Origin: Pseudoxanthomonas beigongshangi
GTDB lineage: Bacteria; Pseudomonadota; Gammaproteobacteria; Xanthomonadales; Xanthomonadaceae
Direction: 5' to 3'
Length of the DNA: 64,000 bases
NCBI RefSeq assembly: GCF_016820515.1
Contig: NZ_JADHDV010000008.1
Span: 62,001-126,000, forward strand
Of this stretch, positions 9,387 to 20,321 are shown in pieces (positions within the stretch are counted from its first letter, which is position 1; each line of letters begins with the position of its first letter). A model generated the notes under the pieces. The model saw nothing but the letters and a program-made list of their open reading frames with translations, had not been told where the DNA came from and did not search any database. The position numbers and the translations under genes were made by a program.

Positions 9387-11225
9387 ATGTCAGTCGAATC
9401 CACCACCAGCGACCTGGTCAAGGTCGTCGCCCTGCTGGGCGCGGCCGTCGTCGCCGTGCCGATCTTCCGTCGCCTCGGCCTGGGCTCCGTGCTCGGCTAC
9501 CTCGCCGCCGGCCTGCTGATCGGTCCGTTCGGGCTGGGCTGGTTCTCCGACGCACAGGCCATCCTCCACGTCGCCGAACTGGGCGTGGTGATGTTCCTGT
9601 TCGTGATCGGTCTGGAGATGCGGCCCTCGCATTTGTGGAGCCTGCGCGGCGAGATCTTCGGACTCGGCACGTTGCAGATCCTGGCCTGCGGCGTCGCGCT
9701 GACCGGCGTGGGGCTGGCGTTCGGGTATTCGTTGCCGGTGTCCTTCATCGGCGCGATGGGCTTCGTGCTGACCTCCACCGCGGTGGTCATGCAGTTGCTG
9801 GGCGAGCGTGGCGACATAGCGCTGCCACGCGGACAGCGCATCGTGTCGATCCTGCTGTTCGAGGACCTGCTGATCGTTCCGCTGCTGGCGGTGGTCGCGC
9901 TGATGTCGCCGGACGTCGCTGCCCGTGGCGGCGAATCCCGCTGGATCGGTATCGGTATCGCGGCGGCCTCGGTGGCCGGACTGGTTGCGGCCGGCATCTG
10001 GCTGCTCAACCCGCTGTTCCGGATCCTGGCGGCGGCGCGTGCGCGCGAAGTGATGACCGCGGCCGCGCTGCTGGTGGTGCTGGGCGCGGCGTTGCTGATG
10101 CAACTGGGCGGCCTGTCGATGGCGATGGGGGCATTCCTCGCCGGCGTGCTGCTGTCCGAATCCACCTTCCGCCACCAGATCGAGGCGGACATCGAGCCTT
10201 TCCGCGGCATCCTGCTGGGCCTGTTCTTCCTCGGCGTCGGCATGGCCCTGGACCTGGGCGTGGTATGGGGCCATTGGCCGCTGATCCTGAGCGCGGTGCT
10301 GGCGATGATGCTGGTCAAGGCCATCGCCATCTACGTGGTCGCGCGGTTGACCCGGACCTGCCATGCCGAAGCGCTGGACCGCGCGGTGGTCATGGCGCAG
10401 GGCGGCGAGTTCGCGTTCGTGCTGTTCGGCGCCGCCGCCGCGGCGCATGTCATCGATGCGGAGATCGCCGCCAACCTCACCGCCATCGTGGTGCTGTCGA
10501 TGGCGCTGACACCGTTGTTCGCCACCTTGTTCCGCCGCTTCGCGCCCAAGACCCAGGCCAACCTGGAAGGCGTGGACAAGGCCGAAGGCCTGAGCGGCAG
10601 CGTGCTGATCATCGGCTTCGGCCGCTTCGGCCAGGTCATGAGCCAGTCGCTGCTGGCGCGAGATGTGGACGTGACCATCATCGACAACGACATCGAGATG
10701 ATCCGCAGCGCCGAGGAGTTCGGCTTCAAGATCTACTACGGGGACGGCACCCGCCTGGATGTGCTGCATGCCTCCGGAGCCGACAGCGCCCGCGCCATCG
10801 CGGTCTGCATCGACAAGCGCGAGTCTGCCAGCCGGATTGTCGAACTGGCCCGGCAGGAGTTTCCGCAGGCCAAGCTGCTGGTGCGTTCGTTCGATCGCGA
10901 GCATTCGCTGGCGCTGGTCGCCGCTGGCGTCGATTACCAGATCCGCGAGACCTTCGAGTCCGCCGTGAACTTCGGCGAAGCGGCCCTGATCCAGTTGGGC
11001 GTGCCGGAGGACGAAGCCGCCGAGATCGCCGCGGAAGTCCGTCGGCTGGACGCCGAGCGGTTCGAACTGGAAATAGCCGCGGGCGACGTGCGCGCCGGCA
11101 TCCCGCTGATGCGCGGCAACCAGCCGTTCAAGCCGAGCCCCACGCCGTTCACGCCGCCCCGGCGCGAGGCGCGGGCGCTCAACGACGAGGCCGCGCAGGT
11201 CATCGGCGAAGAGGAAGAGGAGTAG
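9387..11225 (+). CDS. KefB/KefC-type monovalent cation:proton antiporter (CPA2)
   Basis: A 612-residue protein with the KefB/KefC architecture: an N-terminal CPA2 transporter domain of about 12 membrane helices (residues 10-380) and a cytosolic TrkA-N/RCK domain with the Rossmann motif IIGFGRFGQ near residue 410. Kef systems export potassium in exchange for protons and, in E. coli, are gated by glutathione adducts. The C-terminal end is an acidic tail rich in Glu. No KefF/KefG-type ancillary gene is adjacent. The last 26 bp overlap the end of the convergent hydrolase gene. Confidence 0.9.
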   Translation: MSVESTTSDLVKVVALLGAAVVAVPIFRRLGLGSVLGYLAAGLLIGPFGLGWFSDAQAILHVAELGVVMFLFVIGLEMRPSHLWSLRGEIFGLGTLQILACGVALTGVGLAFGYSLPVSFIGAMGFVLTSTAVVMQLLGERGDIALPRGQRIVSILLFEDLLIVPLLAVVALMSPDVAARGGESRWIGIGIAAASVAGLVAAGIWLLNPLFRILAAARAREVMTAAALLVVLGAALLMQLGGLSMAMGAFLAGVLLSESTFRHQIEADIEPFRGILLGLFFLGVGMALDLGVVWGHWPLILSAVLAMMLVKAIAIYVVARLTRTCHAEALDRAVVMAQGGEFAFVLFGAAAAAHVIDAEIAANLTAIVVLSMALTPLFATLFRRFAPKTQANLEGVDKAEGLSGSVLIIGFGRFGQVMSQSLLARDVDVTIIDNDIEMIRSAEEFGFKIYYGDGTRLDVLHASGADSARAIAVCIDKRESASRIVELARQEFPQAKLLVRSFDREHSLALVAAGVDYQIRETFESAVNFGEAALIQLGVPEDEAAEIAAEVRRLDAERFELEIAAGDVRAGIPLMRGNQPFKPSPTPFTPPRREARALNDEAAQVIGEEEEE

Positions 11226-12045
11226 TTTCCCGGCGCACGGGGGCCTGCGTGCCTTCACGCAGGAAATCGGCGATGCCCGACCAGTAGCGCGGCGATGCGG
11301 ACAGATCATCGTGTCCCGCATCGGCGAATGCGATCACGCGCGGCGGGGTCGCTGCCGCCGCGATCAGCCGGTCCGTGTGCGCGGGCGGCACCACGGCATC
11401 GTGCCCGGCGCGCAGCAGCAGCCATTCGCCCCGATGCGCGGGCAGGTGATGGACCGACTCGTAGCGATCACGCAGCAGCCAGCGCACCGGCAACCAGGGG
11501 TAGTGCGTGCCGGCGACCGCGGCGAGGCTGTCGAAGGGCGTGACCAGCACCAGCCGATCGACCGGCCGCCGCGCCGCGACCTGTACCGCGATGCCGCTGC
11601 CGAGGCTGCGCCCGATCACCGCGATGCGGCCGTTTGGATGACGTTTGCGGACTTCGTCATGGAGGGCCAGCGCGTCGGCCACCAGCGTGGCTTCGTCCGG
11701 AGTACCGGCATTGGGACCATAGCCGCGATAAGGCAGCAGGTAGACGCTCCAGTCCGGCAGCGCACGGTCGAAATCGGCGGCGTTGTCCTGCACGCGCTCG
11801 GCATTGCCGCCGAAGTAGATCAGCGCGTCGGCCTGGCCGGGATGCAGGTGCCATCCGTGCAGGGTCAGATCGCCGCGCCGCAGTTCGAAATCGGTGCCGG
11901 CAACCGGCGTGCGCGTGGCCTGCGGGAAATAGATGAAATGGCGCTGCTGCGCGTACATGCCGGCGCACAGTGCCAACCAGAGCAGCGGGGGCAGGGCGGC
12001 GAGGGCCAGCCACGGCCACATGCGGCGCCTCCGCGCGTCAGCCAT
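11200..12045 (-). CDS. Membrane-anchored alpha/beta hydrolase
   Basis: A 281-residue protein with one N-terminal membrane helix (about residues 9-28) followed by an alpha/beta hydrolase fold. The nucleophile elbow is GRSLGSG (Ser), with a plausible acid in RAGHDAVVPP and a catalytic His in DAGHDDL. It resembles the BEM46/YfhR group of anchored hydrolases (oxyanion-side YFGGNAERV motif), whose substrates are mostly unknown. It overlaps the upstream DUF1244 gene by 8 bp, so the two form an operon, and overlaps the convergent antiporter gene by 26 bp. Confidence 0.85.
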   Translation of the reverse strand: MADARRRRMWPWLALAALPPLLWLALCAGMYAQQRHFIYFPQATRTPVAGTDFELRRGDLTLHGWHLHPGQADALIYFGGNAERVQDNAADFDRALPDWSVYLLPYRGYGPNAGTPDEATLVADALALHDEVRKRHPNGRIAVIGRSLGSGIAVQVAARRPVDRLVLVTPFDSLAAVAGTHYPWLPVRWLLRDRYESVHHLPAHRGEWLLLRAGHDAVVPPAHTDRLIAAAATPPRVIAFADAGHDDLSASPRYWSGIADFLREGTQAPVRRETTPLPLRR

Positions 12046-12334
12046 GCCGCTTCCTGGCGGCCTCGAACGCCGCCAGCTGCTCCGGCGTGGCCTCCGGCTG
12101 GTGGCGCGCTTTCCATTCGGCGAACGGCATGCCGTAGACGCGCTCGCGCGCCTGCTCCTTGTCCATCGGCTGTCCGTGCTCGGTGGCGGCCTCCCGGTAC
12201 CAGTCGGCCAGGCAGTTGCGGCAGAAGCCGGCCAGGATCATCAGATCGATGTTCTGCACGTCCGGGCGCTGCTCGTTCAGGTGCTGGAGCAGGCGGCGGA
12301 AGGCGGCGGCTTCGATGGCGGTGGTGTCGTTCAT
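12038..12334 (-). CDS. DUF1244 family protein
   Basis: A 98-residue protein matching the DUF1244 family of short bacterial proteins of unknown function. The family signature with two cysteines is visible (ILAGFCRNCLADWY, about residues 34-47), followed by MPFAEWKARHQ. No signal peptide or membrane helix is seen, so it is probably cytoplasmic. It is transcribed with the hydrolase at 11200 and divergently from folD. The paired cysteines could bind metal, but this is only a guess. Confidence 0.85.
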   Translation of the reverse strand: MNDTTAIEAAAFRRLLQHLNEQRPDVQNIDLMILAGFCRNCLADWYREAATEHGQPMDKEQARERVYGMPFAEWKARHQPEATPEQLAAFEAARKRHG

Positions 12335-12447
12335 GCGGGTTCCTGTGATGGCGTCTCCGCGGGGCGGCCGCGTCGCCGCTCACACAGGAATGCCGGAATC
12401 GGGGAGAATATGCGGACTCTACACCGCTCCGATCCCCTCCGATCCCG

Positions 12448-14856
<2,409 letters not shown>

Positions 14857-14916
14857 GGGATGAGGTGATTCGGGATTCGAGATTCGATAAAAGAACCAGT
14901 ACCAGTGCGAGGAAGT

Positions 14917-16518
<1,602 letters not shown>

Positions 16519-16542
16519 TCCGCGGCACGGCTCCCACCTTAT

Positions 16543-16567
16543 GGAACAATGGTTTATCGGTTGTTCC
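16543..16567 (+). terminator. Hairpin downstream of guaA
   Basis: GGAACAA (16543-16549) and TTGTTCC (16561-16567) form a perfect 7-bp stem with an 11-nt loop 25 bp after the guaA stop. There is no T-run, so terminator activity is uncertain. It lies in the otherwise empty 139-bp gap before the next gene. Confidence 0.35.
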
Positions 16568-16657
16568 TGAGTAGCTTTCGAGGTGCGTCGATAGCCGTTC
16601 CGCTGGTTCGTCGTCCAGATGAGCCGCCAATGGGGCGGACTCCAACAGGAGACAGAC

Positions 16658-17086
16658 ATGCGCGTACTGGTTTTCGTGAAAGCCATCGAGGGCGGCGACA
16701 AGATCGGCGACCCCACGCCCGAGGCGCTTGAAGCCTTCGCGGCGATGGACCGGTTCACCGAGGAACTCGTCCAGGCCGGCATCTTCGTGGCCGCCGCAGG
16801 CCTCAAGAACAACGGCGAGGCCAAGCGCCTCAGTTATGACGGCGCCCACCTGACGGTCACCGACGGACCGTTTGCCGAGACCAAGGAACTGATCGCCGGC
16901 TTCTCGATCTGGGAGGTCAAGGACATCGACGAGGCCATGGCCTGGGCGAGGCGCGCGCCGATGTCGGGCCCGAGCGAAATCGAAATCCGGCCGTTCTACG
17001 AGGCGGCGGATCTGGCCGATTTCGTGAGCCCCGAGGAATTGGCGACGCCTCGCGAGGGGGAGCGCGGGAAGCTCGGCGTCGCCTGA
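16658..17086 (+). CDS. YCII/DGPF-domain protein
   Basis: A 142-residue protein of the YCII-related (DGPF) family: MRVLVFVKA at the N-terminus, the signature TDGPFAETKELIAGFSIW at about residues 68-85, and a ferredoxin-like fold predicted overall. Members often accompany ECF sigma factors or are stand-alone; the function is unknown. ATG 16658 follows CAACAGGAGACAGAC, a good ribosome site, and is preferred to the in-frame upstream ATG at 16619. No sigma factor is adjacent. Confidence 0.85.
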   Translation: MRVLVFVKAIEGGDKIGDPTPEALEAFAAMDRFTEELVQAGIFVAAAGLKNNGEAKRLSYDGAHLTVTDGPFAETKELIAGFSIWEVKDIDEAMAWARRAPMSGPSEIEIRPFYEAADLADFVSPEELATPREGERGKLGVA

Positions 17087-17102
17087 AACCACCGGCGCTG
17101 TT

Positions 17103-17528
17103 TCAGCGCGGCATCGCAAGGTTTGCGCGATGCCGCTGGTGGCTGGCGATGGCGACGGCGATCAGGCCACCGACGACCGAGACGTGTTCCAGGGCGAAGA
17201 ACAGCGACAACTGCGCCTGGCCGCCGCTCTGGCTCCAGAAAGTGTGCACGATCAGGATGGTCAGGATCAGGAACACGGACAGTACCGCCGCGCCGAGCCA
17301 CACGAGTCGATCCAGCAGGATCAGCGTCGCGCCACCGAGCAGTACGCCGATGGTGGCCAGGTTGAAGAACGGCGCCGGTTCCAGGCCGGCGCCGCGCATC
17401 TCCTGCATGCCGGCGTCGAAATCAATCAGTTTGGCCAGGCCGGAGGAGACGAACACCACCGCCAGGGCCAGGCGGGCGATGAACCACAGGATCGGACTTT
17501 CGAGCAGGGCGGCGACGGTCTTCGGCAT
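17103..17528 (-). CDS. DoxX-family membrane protein
   Basis: A 141-residue integral membrane protein with four hydrophobic helices and the DoxX-type start (ARLALAVVFVSSGLAKLIDF, about residues 18-37). DoxX-like proteins are small quinone- or thiol-related membrane proteins, some acting in oxidative stress defence, but most are uncharacterised. The frame is open to 17591; ATG at 17528 matches the family start and has AGGGAGG-type purines upstream (GCGAGGGAGG is too distant, GAAAAGAAACCGAG is closer). A SoxR-type operator lies about 100 bp upstream, suggesting induction by redox-active compounds. Confidence 0.8.
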   Translation of the reverse strand: MPKTVAALLESPILWFIARLALAVVFVSSGLAKLIDFDAGMQEMRGAGLEPAPFFNLATIGVLLGGATLILLDRLVWLGAAVLSVFLILTILIVHTFWSQSGGQAQLSLFFALEHVSVVGGLIAVAIASHQRHRANLAMPR

Positions 17529-17616
17529 CTCGGTTTCTTTTCGCGAGGGAGGAAAGCGCGCGGCCGGCGCAAGGCCGGGTACCGGAAACAAAATTCCGGC
17601 GGCCGCATTTCAGGCG

Positions 17617-17647
17617 AGTGTCGGCCCTCAAGTGGACTTGAGGTCAA
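17617..17647 (-). promoter_or_regulatory. SoxR-type operator/promoter upstream of the DoxX gene
   Basis: The 18-bp dyad CCTCAAGTGGACTTGAGG (17626-17643) matches the SoxR box of the E. coli soxS promoter in both 8-bp arms; only the centre differs. Read on the minus strand it sits exactly between TTGACC (-35, 17647-17642) and GACACT (-10, 17622-17617) with a 19-bp spacer, the overlong spacing used by MerR/SoxR-family activators. The promoter points to the DoxX gene at 17528. No soxR gene is in the window. Confidence 0.75.
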
Positions 17648-17753
17648 GCGCGTGCGCGCATGTTTCGCGAGCGGGTGGGAACCCGCGCTTCGTCGATGAC
17701 CACGACGTATCCGGAGGAAGCCTGCCCGGCAAGCGCCGCCGCGCAATCCCAGC

Positions 17754-18392
17754 TCAGGACGCCTGCAGGCGGTCGTACATCCGCACCAGATCCACCAGTG
17801 TCTTGGCCTGCATCTTGCGCATCAACTGTGCGCGCCGGACTTTCACGGTGATCTCGCTGACCCCCAGATCCGCGGCAATCTGCTTGTTGAGCCGGCCCCG
17901 CACGACGCCCTGGATCACCGCCTGCTCGCCCGCGTTGAGCGAGGCCCAACGCTGGCGCAGTTCGTCGATGGCACCTTCTTCCGTGCGGCGCGCGCGATCC
18001 TGCTCGATGCCGCGCTGGATCGCGTCCAGCAGATCCTGATCCCGGAACGGCTTGGTCAGGAATTCGAGCGCGCCGTTCTTCATCGCTTCCACCCCCATGG
18101 CGATGTCGCCGTGGCCGGTGATGAAGATGACCGGCATGGCGATGCCCAGTTCACCCATCTGCCGATGGAAATCCATGCCGCTCTGTCCGGGCATGCGCAC
18201 ATCGAGGATCAGGCAGCCGGGCGCATCCTCGCGCGGAGCGGCGAGGAAGTCGCTCACCGACCCGAACACACGCACCCGCAGGCCCACCGAGGCCAGCAGA
18301 TCCTCCAGCGCCGCGCGCACCGAGCGATCGTCATCGATCACATGGACGATCGGCTCCGGAGCAGGGACGACGGGAGGGCGGACTCGATTCAT
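17754..18392 (-). CDS. FixJ/LuxR-type response regulator
   Basis: A 212-residue two-component response regulator. The receiver domain (residues about 14-130) has the acidic pair in HVIDDDRS, the phospho-acceptor Asp in LILDVRMPG, and the conserved Lys in FLTKPF. The C-terminal LuxR-type helix-turn-helix contains NKQIAADLGVSEITVKVRRAQ. It lies 10 bp after the histidine kinase gene, so they are a cognate pair. The closest architecture is FixJ/TodT/StyR-type regulators. The target genes are not evident. The ATG at 18392 is preferred to the in-frame start at 18476, which lies within the kinase gene. Confidence 0.92.
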   Translation of the reverse strand: MNRVRPPVVPAPEPIVHVIDDDRSVRAALEDLLASVGLRVRVFGSVSDFLAAPREDAPGCLILDVRMPGQSGMDFHRQMGELGIAMPVIFITGHGDIAMGVEAMKNGALEFLTKPFRDQDLLDAIQRGIEQDRARRTEEGAIDELRQRWASLNAGEQAVIQGVVRGRLNKQIAADLGVSEITVKVRRAQLMRKMQAKTLVDLVRMYDRLQAS

Positions 18393-18402
18393 GCCACTGT
18401 CC

Positions 18403-19458
18403 TCATGCGGACGTCCCCGGTGCGGGAGGAAGCTCGAACACCAGTTCGGCACCGCCTTGCGCGCGGTTCGCCGCACGGATGCTGCCTCCGCTGGCCTGGA
18501 TGATGCCGCGGCTGATGCTCAGCCCCAGGCCGAGACCGTCGGCCTTGGTGGTCCAGAAAGCCTCGAAAGGCTGGTCATCCATCGCCGCGGGCAGGCCGCT
18601 GCCGGTGTCGGCCACGCTCACGCGCACCCGTCCGTCGGGCGCGCGTGCGCTGCCCACGCGCAGCGAGCGCCGGCCCGGCGGAGTGGCCGACATCGCCTCC
18701 ACCGCGTTCAGGACCAGATTGGCGAGCACCTGCTGGATCTGCACGCGATCGGCGAACACCGGCGGCAGTTCCTCGGACAGTTCCAGCGTGACGGGGACGC
18801 CGTGGCGCTCCAGTTCCGCGCGCGCCAGCGACAGGACTTCCTCGATGGCCGGATTGATGGCGAAGGCCTGCGGTTGTTGCGCTTGTCCGCGGGTCATGCC
18901 GCGGACGCGGACGATGACGTCGCTGGCACGCCGCGCATCATCCAGGATGCGCTCCACCGCCTGCCGCGCCTTGTCCAGGTTCGGCGGCGACTGCGCCAGC
19001 CAGCGCTGGCAGGCGTTGCCGCTGGTGACGATTGCGGCCAGCGGCTGGTTGACCTCGTGGGCGATGGAGGTGGTCAGTTCGCCCAAAGTGGAGGCGCGTG
19101 CCACCCGCAGCAGCCGGGCCTGCGCGTCCTGGGCGTCGGCGCGCGCGGCTTCCATCTTCAGCGCCAGATAGGTGGTGACCATGATTGTGACGATGCCGAT
19201 GCCGGAGTTGATCAGGCCCACCCGGTAATTGCCGAAACCGGACAGGGCGAAGCTCAGCAGGGTCAGCAGGATGCAGGCGCAGGCCAGGATCGTCAGCTGG
19301 CGCGCCGACAGCCGTCGCGCGGACGCCAGGATCACCACCGTATAGAAACCCGCCGCCGCGACCGCATAGTCGGTGGAGGTATCGGCGACGAAGATGGCGG
19401 CCATGACCGCCAGCGCGACGGCGACGCCCAGGCCCAGGCGGGAAGAGTTGACGCGCAT
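18403..19458 (-). CDS. Membrane sensor histidine kinase
   Basis: A 351-residue sensor kinase with about four N-terminal membrane helices (residues 8-100) and no periplasmic sensor domain, followed by a FixL-like HisKA segment with the phospho-acceptor His in SIAHEVNQPLAAI and a HATPase_c domain (N box NLVLNAVEA, G boxes DTGSGLP and GLGLGLSISRG). The signal is unknown; short loops between helices suggest sensing within the membrane. It is the first gene of a two-gene operon with the FixJ-type regulator. Confidence 0.92.
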   Translation of the reverse strand: MRVNSSRLGLGVAVALAVMAAIFVADTSTDYAVAAAGFYTVVILASARRLSARQLTILACACILLTLLSFALSGFGNYRVGLINSGIGIVTIMVTTYLALKMEAARADAQDAQARLLRVARASTLGELTTSIAHEVNQPLAAIVTSGNACQRWLAQSPPNLDKARQAVERILDDARRASDVIVRVRGMTRGQAQQPQAFAINPAIEEVLSLARAELERHGVPVTLELSEELPPVFADRVQIQQVLANLVLNAVEAMSATPPGRRSLRVGSARAPDGRVRVSVADTGSGLPAAMDDQPFEAFWTTKADGLGLGLSISRGIIQASGGSIRAANRAQGGAELVFELPPAPGTSA

Positions 19459-19549
19459 GATCCCGGTGTCCGTGTCCCCGTGGCGATGCTCAGGCCGGCG
19501 CAGGATAGCATCGGCGCCTTTGCCGGGACGGGCGCATCGCTTCGCCCGG

Positions 19550-20287
19550 TCATTCCTCGGCGCTGGCGTTCCAGAACGCCTGCGTCACGCCCGGCAGGCG
19601 CGAGATGGCCGTCATCACCGCGTCCAGTTCGTCGGCGTCGACGGCCGTCGCGTACAGGACCGCTTCGAGCTCGATTTCCTCGCTGCCGAAGGGCTGCTGC
19701 TCGATTGAACGGATCGGATAGTGCGCGGCCTCCAGCATGTCGGTGGTCCGCTGCAGCACGCCGATCTGGGCGGCGCGCCGGCAGACCACGCGCACGACGT
19801 AGGTCGCCTCGCTGAACTCCTCCTGCACCGGCCGGCGATTGATGCGATTGACGACCGGGCGCAGGACGGTGTTCGCGGTGAGCACGAACAGCGCCGCCAT
19901 CGCCGCCTCCGGCAACAGCTTGGCGCCGGCGCAGGCGCCGACCGCGGCCGAGCCCCACAGCGTCGCCGCCGTGTTCAGGCCGGAGACCTGCGCGCCTTCC
20001 TTCATGATCGCGCCGGCACCGAGGAAGCCGATGCCGGAGATGACGTAGGCCACCACCTGCAAGGGTGTGGGTGTGCCCCCGTGCAGGGCGTGGAAACGCA
20101 CCGCCAGATCGACGAACACGGCCGCGCCCACCGCGACCAGGGTATTGGTGCGCAGGCCCGCCGTGCGCTGGCGGACCTGCCGTTCGAAGCCGATCAGCGA
20201 GCCGAGCAGGAAGGCCGTGCCCAGGCTGATCAGCGAACTCAGGGTCGCTCCCGCGTCGAACGGGGGCAGACGGGGATCCAGGTTCAT
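19550..20287 (-). CDS. mgtC: MgtC/SapB-family protein
   Basis: A 245-residue member of the MgtC/SapB family: N-terminal membrane domain of about five helices (family motifs LLGSLIGFERQ, AGLRTNTLVAVGAA, GIGFLGAGAI and GLNTAATLW) and a C-terminal cytosolic ACT-like domain. MgtC proteins help cells cope with low magnesium and acid, in Salmonella by restraining the F-ATPase. It follows mgtA by 34 bp on the same strand, so it is the last gene of a magnesium-responsive operon. Confidence 0.9.
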   Translation of the reverse strand: MNLDPRLPPFDAGATLSSLISLGTAFLLGSLIGFERQVRQRTAGLRTNTLVAVGAAVFVDLAVRFHALHGGTPTPLQVVAYVISGIGFLGAGAIMKEGAQVSGLNTAATLWGSAAVGACAGAKLLPEAAMAALFVLTANTVLRPVVNRINRRPVQEEFSEATYVVRVVCRRAAQIGVLQRTTDMLEAAHYPIRSIEQQPFGSEEIELEAVLYATAVDADELDAVMTAISRLPGVTQAFWNASAEE

Positions 20288-20321
20288 GTCGTACTCGCTC
20301 GCGGACGGCGTGGCCGCCCGC

